Assembly: GCA_947489665.1 (NCBI GenBank)
Contig: CANLEH010000001.1
Location: 124,001-188,000, forward strand
DNA from: an uncultured Roseicyclus sp.
Lineage (GTDB): Bacteria; Pseudomonadota; Alphaproteobacteria; Rhodobacterales; Rhodobacteraceae
Direction: 5' to 3'
Length of the DNA stretch: 64,000 bases
The position numbers and the translations under genes were made by a program. Positions within the stretch are counted from its first letter, which is position 1. Each line of letters opens with the position of its first letter. The notes beneath the pieces were generated by a model, which made no database searches, was not told the DNA's origin, and saw nothing but the letters and a program-made list of their open reading frames with translations. Below are positions 1 to 7,537 of this stretch, piece after piece.

Positions 1-610
1 GAAAGTCGCCAAGCCCGAATGCGGCAGACAAACTGGTATGCACGCTCTTCTCAATGGGATTAAGACCAAGGCATTCATGAAAGGTGGCAACCGCATCTGC
101 GCCCGGCATGTAGCTTTCATCGGCAAGGATCAGGGCGTGGGCCAGAACGCGCTGCCGGCCCCCGCCAATGGGGCGAAGCCGTTGGGCGGTGCCAACGATT
201 TTTCGCCCGTCGACCGATAGATTCCAGGCACCGTCGCAAAAGCTGCCCGGGGTGTCGCCGGTTTTCAGTCGGGAACCATGAGGGCCAAGCCCATCGGTGA
301 TGATCTGCGTCAGCAGCCGATAGCCCGCTTCGATCGTAAAACCATTCGGCGCGTCAAACGCGAGAGCAATGTTTACGCTCCCAGGCCCTTGCGGCACGGC
401 GCCGCCGCCCGTGGGACGCAGATGAACAGGGTATCCAAGCCCCTTCAAGGCCAGCGCCGCCGCGTCGAAGCCCGCCTTCTTCTCAAAGCGTCTTGGGCAG
501 ACAACGGCACGGGATGCCGCTGACCAAAGCCCTACTTGCTGCCCGCCTGACACAAACAGCCCATGCTCGAACGCCAGACCTTCGGCTGCGGTTTCTACTT
601 TTGTGATCAT
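1..610 (-). CDS. Lipoate-protein ligase A-like protein (partial, C-terminus beyond left edge)
   Basis: An open minus-strand frame runs from ATG at 610 to the left edge with no stop, giving about 203 residues. It contains RPTGGGAV followed by PGSVNIAL and later a stretch with SFCDGAWNLSVDGRKIVGTAQR-like spacing (SFCDG, then KIVGTAQR). This is the pattern of the LplA/BPL fold that binds lipoyl-AMP and transfers lipoate to E2 or GcvH proteins. The family call is firm; whether it is a true ligase or an octanoyl-/amidotransferase relative cannot be told because the C-terminus is missing. Its promoter must lie in 611-840. No neighbour in the window explains its role. Confidence 0.8.
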   Translation of the reverse strand, partial: MITKVETAAEGLAFEHGLFVSGGQQVGLWSAASRAVVCPRRFEKKAGFDAAALALKGLGYPVHLRPTGGGAVPQGPGSVNIALAFDAPNGFTIEAGYRLLTQIITDGLGPHGSRLKTGDTPGSFCDGAWNLSVDGRKIVGTAQRLRPIGGGRQRVLAHALILADESYMPGADAVATFHECLGLNPIEKSVHTSLSAAFGLGDF

Positions 611-644
611 GGCTTGGGGCTCACGGGCAATTCGATTTTCGTAC

Positions 645-674
645 GGCTCAGGCTCGGGCTCGGGCTCGGGCTCA
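645..674. repeat. Hexanucleotide tandem repeat GGCTCR x5
   Basis: Five consecutive six-base units read GGCTCA, GGCTCG, GGCTCG, GGCTCG, GGCTCA. They lie just upstream of the lplA-like start (on its 5' side). A slippage-prone array here could alter promoter spacing, but that is inference. Confidence 0.8.
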
Positions 675-841
675 GTAAGCCACCATCTTCTGTGTCGTCC
701 AGCATGCAATGATCCAATGAAGCGGATCGCGACTGAAGGAAAGCCGAGGAGGCACTTTTATCCGCAACCGAATTCTGAATTCGATCGGGGCTTCTGTATT
801 GGCCTAAAGGAAGAAAATACATCCTCCCCAAGGCGTTATAG

Positions 842-994
842 CCGATTACCAAGGGCGAGCGCTTCAATTTCGTGCTGTGGCTTTTCGGCGACCACGGGCA
901 AATTCCGCCATCGGGTGGGCCAGTGAAGGCCGCAAGTGCCAAGGAACGCTGGTCGATACCCGACGCAAAAAACGACGGCTTCGCGCCGTTCTAA
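842..994 (+). pseudogene. Remnant of a 2OG-Fe(II) oxygenase C-terminus
   Basis: Directly after an in-frame TAG at 839-841, fifty codons read PITKGERFNFVLWLFGDHG and on to a TAA at 992-994, ending DGFAPF. The block PI(T)xGxRFxxVLW(L/C)FG is typical of the last strand of prolyl-4-hydroxylase-like 2OG-Fe(II) dioxygenases, just after the catalytic His and Arg. No start codon, iron ligands or upstream domain remain in frame, so this is read as a decayed gene tail. The residue pattern is seen directly; the family assignment is recognition from one motif. Confidence 0.55.
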
Positions 995-1001
995 CACGCA
1001 T

Positions 1002-1026
1002 GGGCCTCCGTCTAGGGAGGCCCTTT
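1002..1026 (+). terminator. Intrinsic terminator-like hairpin
   Basis: An 8-bp perfect stem, GGGCCTCC (1002-1009) with GGAGGCCC (1016-1023), encloses a 6-base loop and is followed by TTT. It sits 8 bases after the stop of the oxygenase remnant, so it is probably that gene's old terminator. Confidence 0.65.
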
Positions 1027-1071
1027 CACATCGTTCGGGTGATCGAATTTGAACCCATAGCAGCACGTTAA

Positions 1072-1086
1072 GCCTAACTTTTAGGC
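1072..1086. promoter_or_regulatory. 15-bp dyad upstream of nasT
   Basis: GCCTAACTTTTAGGC is a 6-bp inverted repeat around CTT, 78 bases before the nasT start. A near-copy, GCCCAACTTTTGGGC, lies at 2919-2933 ahead of the nrt leader. The one stem difference is matched on both arms, so the dyad is kept. It is not an obvious NtrC or sigma-54 site. Shared operator is inference. Confidence 0.55.
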
Positions 1087-1163
1087 AGGGTTCGCCCCGG
1101 CGCAGGGCGGGTGCTGGAAACCAATTGAAGTTCCCGCCCGTTGCGCCAATCCACGGCGTCATC

Positions 1164-1748
1164 ATGCGCACTGCTCTCACAATTGTTGTCGTCGAAGAAG
1201 ATCGTGATCGCGCGATTGCAATTGTCGATGCCCTCAAAGATGAGGGCGAGAATGATGTGCATGTCATTGGAAATATGACAGGCTTGGCGCGCCGGATCGC
1301 CGCCTATAGCCCCGACATCGTCCTGATAGACATTGATCACCCGACCCGCGACGTCATCGAGGAATTGACCCTCGCGTCGGGCCCGCTGGAACGACCGGTT
1401 GCCATGTTCGTGTCAGGTGCGGCAGGGGGCCTTGCAAGAGCTGCGGTTGAGGCGGGCGTAACAGCTTACGTCGTGGATGGGTTGCACCCTGATCGCCTCA
1501 AACCGGTCATTGACGCGGCCATCGCTCGGTTTCAGATCATGCGCCAGATGAGGACCGAACTGGATGAAACCCGTCGCGCCCTCGAAGAACGCAAGGTGAT
1601 CGATCGTGCCAAGGGCCTTGTGATGAAGGCAAGGCAAGTCGACGAGGAAGAGGCCTATGCCATCCTTCGCAGAGCAGCCATGGATCAGGGAATGCGGGTG
1701 GCCGAGGTTGCGCAGTCATTGGTCACAACGGCAGGACTGCTCCGATGA
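1164..1748 (+). CDS. nasT: NasT-type ANTAR response regulator (nitrate antiterminator)
   Basis: NasT binds leader RNA and prevents termination of nitrate assimilation transcripts when released by the sensor NasS. The protein (194 aa from ATG 1164) has a receiver-like domain (about 1-125) with EED near the start and LIDIDHP at the phosphoacceptor strand, a linker helix, then the ANTAR domain with ERKVIDRAKGLVMKARQ and MDQGMRVAEVAQSLV. The receiver's usual lysine region reads AYVVDG, as in NasT proteins, so phosphorylation is probably not the trigger. The upstream in-frame TTG at 1125 is a poor start; no strong Shine-Dalgarno is seen at 1164. The stop overlaps nasS by four bases. Its likely RNA target is at 2981-3052. 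Confidence 0.92.
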   Translation: MRTALTIVVVEEDRDRAIAIVDALKDEGENDVHVIGNMTGLARRIAAYSPDIVLIDIDHPTRDVIEELTLASGPLERPVAMFVSGAAGGLARAAVEAGVTAYVVDGLHPDRLKPVIDAAIARFQIMRQMRTELDETRRALEERKVIDRAKGLVMKARQVDEEEAYAILRRAAMDQGMRVAEVAQSLVTTAGLLR

Positions 1749-2917
1749 AGTCGGTCTCGGTCTCCGTTGCGTATATGCCGCTGGTTGACGCCGCTCCGTT
1801 AATCGTTGCTCAGGAAATGGGGTTTGCAGAGGCCGAGGGCCTCGCCCTCGATTTAATCCCGGCCCCGTCATGGTCTTCGGTACGCGATATGCTGGCCTTC
1901 GGGCGCGTTGATGTGGCGCATCTGTTGTCGGTGGTTCCGGTCGCTATGGCTTTGGGCTTGGGTGGGGTCAGTACGGCCCTCTCCGCCGTCTCGGTTCTGT
2001 CGGTCAACGGAAACGCCATCGGGGTTAGCCGAGCGTTAGAGGCCAACTTACGAGACATCGGGTATCTCTTCGATTTCGAGGACGCTCATGGCGCCGGGGC
2101 CGCCCTCGCAACGGTAGCCCCGCAGGGGCTGACCATTGGCGTGCCGTTTCCTTTCTCGATGCACATCGAATTGATCGAGATTTGGCGCGAAGCGACCCCG
2201 TTGCGTGGCATACCGTTGAAGATCCGAACTGTTCCGCCGCCCATGATGGCGCAGGCCTTGGCCGAAGGCGAGATCGATGCATTCTGCGTTGGGGAGCCAT
2301 GGGGATCAATGGCAGTGGAAGGCCATGTCGGCGCGCTCCTTTTGCCGGGCCGCGCGATTTGGAATTTCGCCCCCGAGAAGGTCTTGGCCACACGCGCCGA
2401 ATGGGCGGAAACCGAACCGCATCTGTTGGGCCGTCTGATCCGCTCCGTCTGGCGCGCAAGCCGATGGCTGGCCGATCCGGCAAGCCGAACCGCGGCGGCA
2501 GAGCTCTTGGGTCGTCCGCAATGGCTGGATGTCCCTTCCGAAATCGTCGACCGGGCCTTGACGGGAAAGCTGGCGATTTCACCGGGCGGAGAGCTTCGGG
2601 ACGTGCCCGCGTTCCTCGAGTTCCACAACAGCGCCGCGACCTTCCCTTGGCGAAGCCAGGGCAAGTGGATCGCACATCGCCTGGCGCTACGATCCGGATT
2701 GGATGTGCCTGCTGCAATGATCCGCGCAGCGGATGTCTTCCGAAGTGATCAATACCGTTTTGCGCTGGATGGAACTGGCGCAGACATGCCAGGCGCCTCT
2801 GAAAAAGTAGAAGGCTCTCTCTCTAGCCCCATGGCGGTGGGGTCGACTCGGGGGGAGATTGTTTTGGGGCCGGATGCTTTTTTTGACGGACGCATTTTTG
2901 ATCCGTTCGAGGTGTGA
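1745..2917 (+). CDS. nasS: NasS nitrate/nitrite sensor, cytoplasmic NrtA-like protein
   Basis: NasS belongs to the CmpA/NrtA solute-binding family but lacks a signal peptide. The 390-aa protein begins directly with [22 protein letters not shown], i.e. the first strand of the binding fold, with FCVGEPWG and PEKVLATR motifs shared with NrtA. In Paracoccus and Azotobacter, NasS holds NasT inactive until nitrate or nitrite binds. The ATGA overlap with nasT implies translational coupling and a 1:1 complex. It is followed at once by the 15-bp dyad at 2919. Confidence 0.9.
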   Translation: MKSVSVSVAYMPLVDAAPLIVAQEMGFAEAEGLALDLIPAPSWSSVRDMLAFGRVDVAHLLSVVPVAMALGLGGVSTALSAVSVLSVNGNAIGVSRALEANLRDIGYLFDFEDAHGAGAALATVAPQGLTIGVPFPFSMHIELIEIWREATPLRGIPLKIRTVPPPMMAQALAEGEIDAFCVGEPWGSMAVEGHVGALLLPGRAIWNFAPEKVLATRAEWAETEPHLLGRLIRSVWRASRWLADPASRTAAAELLGRPQWLDVPSEIVDRALTGKLAISPGGELRDVPAFLEFHNSAATFPWRSQGKWIAHRLALRSGLDVPAAMIRAADVFRSDQYRFALDGTGADMPGASEKVEGSLSSPMAVGSTRGEIVLGPDAFFDGRIFDPFEV

Positions 2918-2918
2918 T

Positions 2919-2933
2919 GCCCAACTTTTGGGC
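2919..2933. promoter_or_regulatory. 15-bp dyad ahead of the nrt leader
   Basis: GCCCAACTTTTGGGC starts two bases after the nasS stop and 48 bases before the first ANTAR hairpin. It is the twin of the dyad at 1072-1086 (13 of 15 bases identical, the two changes complementary). Its place suits an operator at the promoter of the nrt leader transcript; it is unlikely to be only a nasS terminator because there is no T-run. Confidence 0.55.
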
Positions 2934-2980
2934 AAACTCGCCTGAAAGTTGCGGCAGTGCAGCATTTACAACTGACCAAA

Positions 2981-3052
2981 ACGCAAACGGGCTTGCGTGC
3001 ACACACAGCACTCGCAATCCTAGGCGTGTCGAAGGCAATGGCGTCTTCACAC
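2981..3052 (+). ncRNA. Two-hairpin ANTAR-binding leader RNA of the nrt operon
   Basis: Hairpin 1: ACGCAA (2981-2986), loop ACGGGC (2987-2992), TTGCGT (2993-2998). Hairpin 2: GTGTCGAAGGC, loop AATGGC (3037-3042), GTCTTCACAC, with one bulged C and one G-U pair. Both loops are six bases with A at position 1 and G at position 4, the signature established for ANTAR-protein RNA targets. The pair lies between the nasS stop and the terminator at 3086, 150 bases ahead of nrtA. The expected ligand is NasT encoded just upstream. Structure was drawn by eye, not folded by program. Confidence 0.85.
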
Positions 3053-3085
3053 ACCCTTTCTTCCCACCGACCGGGATGTCTGAGC

Positions 3086-3140
3086 AAAGCCGCTCGATGC
3101 CGCTGCGATCTGCGCAGCGTGTGTCAGCGGCTTTTGTCAT
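3086..3140 (+). terminator. Leader terminator controlled by NasT
   Basis: AAAGCCGCT (3086-3094) pairs with AGCGGCTTT (3126-3134), with a second stem CGCTGCG/CGCAGCG (3101-3107, 3113-3119) nested inside. A T-rich tail TTTTGTCATTTTT follows. It lies 34 bases after ANTAR hairpin 2 and 62 bases before nrtA, as expected for a regulated attenuator. Confidence 0.85.
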
Positions 3141-3201
3141 TTTTAGCCCTTCGCGCCTCCTCCCAAAAAACGTGCGTCGGGCATCAGGTAGGAGACCATC
3201 C

Positions 3202-4560
3202 ATGAAACGCCTTTTTGCAGCGCTCGCTACGACCACCGCTCTTAGCGCGCCGTTGGCGGCGCAGGAGCTGGAGATTGACGAGCTGACCTTCGGCTTCATC
3301 AAACTGACCGACATGGCGCCGCTCGCTGTGGCCTACGAACTGGGCTACTTCGAGGACGAGGGTCTTTTCGTCACCCTTGAAGCGCAGGCCAATTGGCGCG
3401 TCCTTCTCGACGGTGTCATCGATGGCACGCTCGACGGCGCGCACATGCTGGCCGGTCAGCCCATCGCGGCCACTATCGGCTACGGAACACAGGCCAACAT
3501 CATCACGCCATTCTCGATGGATTTGAACGGCAACGGCATCACCGTATCCAACGAAGTTTGGGATCTGATGCGCCCGCATATCCCGTCGATGGATGATGGA
3601 CGCCCGCAGCACCCGATCAGCGCCGAAGCGCTGGTTCCGGTGGTCGAGCAATACCGCGATGAGGGCACGCGGTTTGACATGGGCATGGTTTTCCCGGTCT
3701 CCACGCACAACTACGAAATCCGCTTCTGGCTGGCTGCTGGCGGGCTGAACCCGGGCTTCTACAGCCCTGAAGACATTACAGGAACCATCGATGCGGACGT
3801 CTTCCTGTCGGTGACACCTCCGCCGCAGATGCCCGCCACTTTGGAGGCCGGCACGATCTTCGGTTACGCCGTGGGTGAGCCGTGGAACCAGCAGGCCGTG
3901 CAGCGCGGCATCGGCGTTCCGGTTATCACCGATTACCAGCTTTGGCCCAACAACCCCGAGAAAGTCTTCGGCATCACCGAAGAATTCGCGGAAGAGAACC
4001 CAAACACTACACGCGCCATCGTCCGCGCCCTGATCCGGGCCGGTATGTGGCTTGACGAGAACGACAACGCCAACCGCGAAGAAGCGGTGGAGATGCTGTC
4101 CTGGCCCGAATATGTGGGTGCGGATGCCGAGGTGATCGCGGCGTCGATGACCGGCACGTTTGAGTTCGAGCCCGGCGATGTGCGCGAGATCCCCGACTTC
4201 AACGTGTTCTTCCGCTATTACGCGACCTATCCGTATTACTCGGACGCCGTGTGGTACCTGACGCAGATGCGTCGCTGGGGCCAGATTGCCGAGCCGCAGA
4301 CGGACGAGTGGTATCATGAGGTCGCGGCACAGGTGTATCGCCCGGACATCTATCTGGAGGCCGCGCGGTCGCTGGTGGATGACGGTCTGGCGCTTGAAGC
4401 CGACTTCCCCTGGGACACCGATGGCTTCCGGGAGCCGGTATCCGAGATGATTGACGGCATCACCTACGACGGTCGCTTCCCCAACGCCTATATCGACGCC
4501 TTCCCGATTGGCCTGACCGGCGATGAGGTGGTGGTCGACGGTGCCGTGACAGGCGGCTGA
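3202..4560 (+). CDS. nrtA: Nitrate ABC transporter, periplasmic substrate-binding protein
   Basis: Periplasmic nitrate-binding component of the NrtABCD importer. From ATG 3202 (Shine-Dalgarno TAGGAGA) the 452-aa product has a Sec signal ending ALSAPLAAQ, then the CmpA/NrtA fold with [18 protein letters not shown] near residue 30, [12 protein letters not shown] near 110 and [12 protein letters not shown] near 220. The open frame extends upstream through the leader RNA, but the signal peptide and Shine-Dalgarno fix the start. No lipobox cysteine is seen. It is the first gene of an eight-gene operon and is preceded by the ANTAR leader, so its expression should depend on NasT. Confidence 0.93.
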   Translation: MKRLFAALATTTALSAPLAAQELEIDELTFGFIKLTDMAPLAVAYELGYFEDEGLFVTLEAQANWRVLLDGVIDGTLDGAHMLAGQPIAATIGYGTQANIITPFSMDLNGNGITVSNEVWDLMRPHIPSMDDGRPQHPISAEALVPVVEQYRDEGTRFDMGMVFPVSTHNYEIRFWLAAGGLNPGFYSPEDITGTIDADVFLSVTPPPQMPATLEAGTIFGYAVGEPWNQQAVQRGIGVPVITDYQLWPNNPEKVFGITEEFAEENPNTTRAIVRALIRAGMWLDENDNANREEAVEMLSWPEYVGADAEVIAASMTGTFEFEPGDVREIPDFNVFFRYYATYPYYSDAVWYLTQMRRWGQIAEPQTDEWYHEVAAQVYRPDIYLEAARSLVDDGLALEADFPWDTDGFREPVSEMIDGITYDGRFPNAYIDAFPIGLTGDEVVVDGAVTGG

Positions 4561-4572
4561 TCTCAGCCAATC

Positions 4573-4589
4573 GGTGGGTTTTGCCCACC
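4573..4589. repeat. Short dispersed-type hairpin GGTGGG/CCCACC
   Basis: GGTGGG, loop TTTTG, CCCACC followed by CTACG lies 12 bases after the nrtA stop. GTGGGTTTTGCCCACCCTACG-like elements are common between genes in Rhodobacterales (from memory). It may stabilise the nrtA transcript end. No T-run follows. Confidence 0.5.
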
Positions 4590-4686
4590 CTACGCTGCGG
4601 GCGCGAACACACAGCGCCCGTGGCAATGCCCAAAAAACAGGCGGCGAAATCGGCGTAATGAAGCTGTAGTGAATCTGTAGTTTTTT

Positions 4687-4708
4687 TGTAACTACAATTG
4701 TAGTTACA
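4687..4708. promoter_or_regulatory. 22-bp perfect palindrome upstream of nrtB
   Basis: TGTAACTACAA is followed immediately by its exact inverse TTGTAGTTACA. Two extra TGTAGT hexamers lie just upstream (near 4663 and 4675). The palindrome is 60 bases ahead of nrtB in the longest intergenic gap inside the operon, which suggests an operator for an internal promoter. The regulator is unknown. Confidence 0.6.
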
Positions 4709-4768
4709 CGCCCCTTCGCCGCCTTTTCCAGCTGCCCACGCTGCGATGCAGAAAAGGACGCGAGAGAC

Positions 4769-5851
4769 ATGACGACGGTAGACCCGAATTTCGACAAATC
4801 CTCTGATCCGGGCCGCGAGGCGCGCCGCGAGCGGACCTTCACCCGGATCAACAAGGCCGACACCTGGTTCAAGGTTCTGGGGCTGGCCTGGATCACGCCG
4901 ATGCTGCGGATTGCGGCGGGCGATAACCCCAAAGCGCAAGGCGGCGAGATCTGGCGTTTGCTGGGGGTGCCGTTGCTGGCCATTGCCGGGTTCCTTTTGC
5001 TGTGGGCGACTTTGGCGCCGCAGGTTCAAACCTCGCTCGGCGCGATCCCCGGCCCGGCGCAAGTCTGGGAACAGGTGGGCAACCTGAACGAAGACGCGCA
5101 GCGCACCCGTGAACGGGCCGCCGATTTCTATGAGCGGCAGGAGCAGCGGAACGCCGATAGGATCGCCGCCGGAGAAGAGCCGCGCCCGATCCGCGATTTC
5201 ACCGGCGCGCCGACCTACTATCAGCAGATTTGGACCTCCATTAAGACAGTCTTCTTCGGCTTCCTGATCGCCACCATCGTCGCCGTCCCGCTGGGCATTG
5301 CGGCCGGTCTTTCGGCCACAGCAAATGCCGCGCTGAACCCGATCATCCAGGTCTTCAAACCGGTCAGCCCGCTGGCCTGGCTTCCGATCGTGTCCATCGT
5401 GGTATCCGCTTTAGCCGCCGATGATGGGTTGTTCGAAAAGTCGTTCATCGTGTCGGCCATTACCGTGACGCTCTGTTCGCTTTGGCCCACGTTGATCAAC
5501 ACGGCGCTGGGTGTGGCAAGCATCGACAAGGATCTGGTGAACGTGTCGAAGGTTCTGAAGATGGGCACCTGGACGAAGATTCAGAAGCTTGTTCTGCCCT
5601 CGGCCTTGCCGCTGATCTTCACGGGTCTTCGACTGAGCCTCGGTGTCGGCTGGATGGTTCTGATCGCGGCGGAGATGCTGGCGCAGAACCCGGGCCTTGG
5701 CAAATTTGTCTGGGACGAGTTCCAGAATGGGTCGAGCCAGTCGCTGGCGAAGATCATGGTGGCGGTTCTGACCATCGGGATCATCGGCTTCCTGCTGGAT
5801 CGCCTGATGTACACGATCCAGTCGCTTTTCACCTTCACCAACAACCGCTGA
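4769..5851 (+). CDS. nrtB: Nitrate ABC transporter permease
   Basis: Inner-membrane channel of the nitrate importer. The 360-aa protein has a cytoplasmic N-terminus, a first membrane span at about residues 68-90, a charged loop rich in Arg/Glu (about 110-145), and the BPD_transp_1 core with several spans from about 155 to 345. The EAA-like loop reads SKVLKMGTWTKIQKLVLPSALP (about 255-276), the site that contacts the ATPase. It is longer at the N-terminus than ordinary SsuC/TauC permeases, as known for NrtB. The next gene starts 10 bases later. Confidence 0.92.
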   Translation: MTTVDPNFDKSSDPGREARRERTFTRINKADTWFKVLGLAWITPMLRIAAGDNPKAQGGEIWRLLGVPLLAIAGFLLLWATLAPQVQTSLGAIPGPAQVWEQVGNLNEDAQRTRERAADFYERQEQRNADRIAAGEEPRPIRDFTGAPTYYQQIWTSIKTVFFGFLIATIVAVPLGIAAGLSATANAALNPIIQVFKPVSPLAWLPIVSIVVSALAADDGLFEKSFIVSAITVTLCSLWPTLINTALGVASIDKDLVNVSKVLKMGTWTKIQKLVLPSALPLIFTGLRLSLGVGWMVLIAAEMLAQNPGLGKFVWDEFQNGSSQSLAKIMVAVLTIGIIGFLLDRLMYTIQSLFTFTNNR

Positions 5852-5861
5852 GGTCGGGCAG

Positions 5862-7532
5862 ATGGCATTTCTTGAACTGAAGAATGTGTCCAAGAGCTTT
5901 GGCGAAACGCCGGTTCTGAAGGACATCAACCTTGAGGTCGCGGAAGGAGAGTTTCTGGTGCTGCTGGGCTTCTCGGGCACCGGCAAGACCACGCTGATCA
6001 ACCTGATGGCCGGCCTTGAGATGTCCACAAAGGGGGAGGTCCTGTTCAAGGGCGCCCCCGTGACGGAGCCGGGGCCGGAACGCGGCGTGATCTTTCAGAA
6101 CTACTCGCTGATGCCGTGGCTGACGGTGAACGGCAATGTGAGCCTGGCGGTTGATACGATGTTCCCGGATCTCAGCAAGGCTGAGAAGGCCGCGAAGGTT
6201 TCGAAATATGTTGAGATGGTCGGTTTGGGGCACGCGGCTGCGCGGCGTCCCGCAGAGCTCTCGGGGGGCATGCGTCAGCGCGTTAACGTCGCGCGTGCAC
6301 TGGCCATGGACCCCGAGATGCTTCTTCTGGATGAGCCGTTGAGCGCCTTGGATGCGTTGACGCGGGGCAATCTGGCCGAAGAGATCGAGCGGATCTGGGA
6401 GGCAGACAAAAAGACCTGTGTGCTGATCACCAATGATGTGGACGAGGCGATCTTGCTGGCGGATCGGATCATTCCGCTAAACCCCGACGGGACGCTGGCG
6501 GACCCGATTGAGGTGGGGATTGCGCGGCCGCGGGATCGATCTGCGATGAACAACGATGCGGAGTTCAAGCGGCTGCGTGCCGAGGTGACGACCTATCTGA
6601 TGGATGTTGGGATCGAGGCGAAGGTCGAGGGCTCTCGAGTGTTGCCCGAGGTGACGCCGATCCATGGTGTGCCGGTGGCGGTGAAGAACGCCGCGCAATC
6701 GGCGTTGGAGGACCGGTATCTGGAGTTCTCCAAGGTGCTCAAGGTGTACCCGACGCCAAAAGGTCCGTTGACGGTGGTGGAGGATTTCGATCTGAAGCTG
6801 CGGAAGGGCGAGTTCATCTCGCTGATCGGGCATTCGGGGTGCGGGAAATCGACGGCCCTGACGATGGTTGCTGGTTTGAACGAGATCAGCAAAGGCGCGA
6901 TCAAGCTGGATGGCGTCGGCGTGGAAGGCGCGGATCCGGAGCGCGCGGTGGTGTTCCAGTCGCCGTCGCTGTTCCCGTGGCTGACGGCACGGGAGAACTG
7001 CGCGATTGGTGTGGACAAGGTCTATCCGAAGGCGTCGCGGGCCGAGCGCCAGGATGTGGTGGAATACTACCTTGAGCGTGTGGGTCTGGCCGATGCGATG
7101 GACAAGGCGGCGGCCGATCTGTCGAACGGGATGAAGCAGCGGGTGGGGATCGCGCGGGCATTTGCGTTGTCGCCGAAGCTGCTGCTGCTGGATGAGCCGT
7201 TCGGGATGTTGGATAGCCTCACGCGGTGGGAACTCCAAGAAGTGCTGATGGAGGTGTGGAGCCGCACGAAGGTGACGGCGATCTGCGTGACGCATGACGT
7301 GGACGAGGCGATCTTGCTGGCCGACCGGGTGGTGATGATGACCAACGGGCCGCAGGCGACCATCGGCAAGATCACCGAGGTGGACCTGCCGAGGCCGCGC
7401 ACGCGAAAGGCGCTGTTGGAGCATCCGGATTACTACACCTACCGGCAGGATGTGCTCGATTTTCTTGAAGAATATGAGCACGGCGCGAAGCCGAAACCCA
7501 AAACGCCTGCCCCGGCGATTGCGGCGGAGTAG
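5862..7532 (+). CDS. nrtCD: Nitrate ABC transporter ATPase with two fused nucleotide-binding domains
   Basis: One 556-aa chain carries two complete ABC ATPase modules. Domain 1: Walker A GFSGTGKTT (about 38), LSGGMRQRV (about 133), Walker B LLLLDEP (about 154). Domain 2: GHSGCGKST (about 322), LSNGMKQRV (about 420), LLLLDEP (about 443). The switch histidine is Asn191 in domain 1 (LITND) but His478 in domain 2 (CVTHD), so the first site may be a degenerate ATPase site. Cyanobacteria split this role between NrtC and NrtD; here the fusion needs no second gene. The C-terminal tail is Pro/Lys/Ala-rich. Confidence 0.92.
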   Translation: MAFLELKNVSKSFGETPVLKDINLEVAEGEFLVLLGFSGTGKTTLINLMAGLEMSTKGEVLFKGAPVTEPGPERGVIFQNYSLMPWLTVNGNVSLAVDTMFPDLSKAEKAAKVSKYVEMVGLGHAAARRPAELSGGMRQRVNVARALAMDPEMLLLDEPLSALDALTRGNLAEEIERIWEADKKTCVLITNDVDEAILLADRIIPLNPDGTLADPIEVGIARPRDRSAMNNDAEFKRLRAEVTTYLMDVGIEAKVEGSRVLPEVTPIHGVPVAVKNAAQSALEDRYLEFSKVLKVYPTPKGPLTVVEDFDLKLRKGEFISLIGHSGCGKSTALTMVAGLNEISKGAIKLDGVGVEGADPERAVVFQSPSLFPWLTARENCAIGVDKVYPKASRAERQDVVEYYLERVGLADAMDKAAADLSNGMKQRVGIARAFALSPKLLLLDEPFGMLDSLTRWELQEVLMEVWSRTKVTAICVTHDVDEAILLADRVVMMTNGPQATIGKITEVDLPRPRTRKALLEHPDYYTYRQDVLDFLEEYEHGAKPKPKTPAPAIAAE

Positions 7533-7537
7533 CTGAC

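Noticed and set aside
603-926. Frame encoding a Gly-Ser repeat (GSGSGSGSGS).
   Set aside because: It is only the translation of the hexamer array; upstream and downstream lack any conserved sequence, and it overlaps the oxygenase remnant in another frame.
1027-1163. Sigma-54 promoter upstream of nasT.
   Set aside because: No GG-N10-GC pair with the flanking consensus was found in the right spacing near the dyad or the start.
3184-4983. A 599-codon open frame antisense to nrtA.
   Set aside because: No start context, no known domain and low-complexity Arg/His/Gln composition; it mirrors the codon bias of the high-GC nrtA gene.
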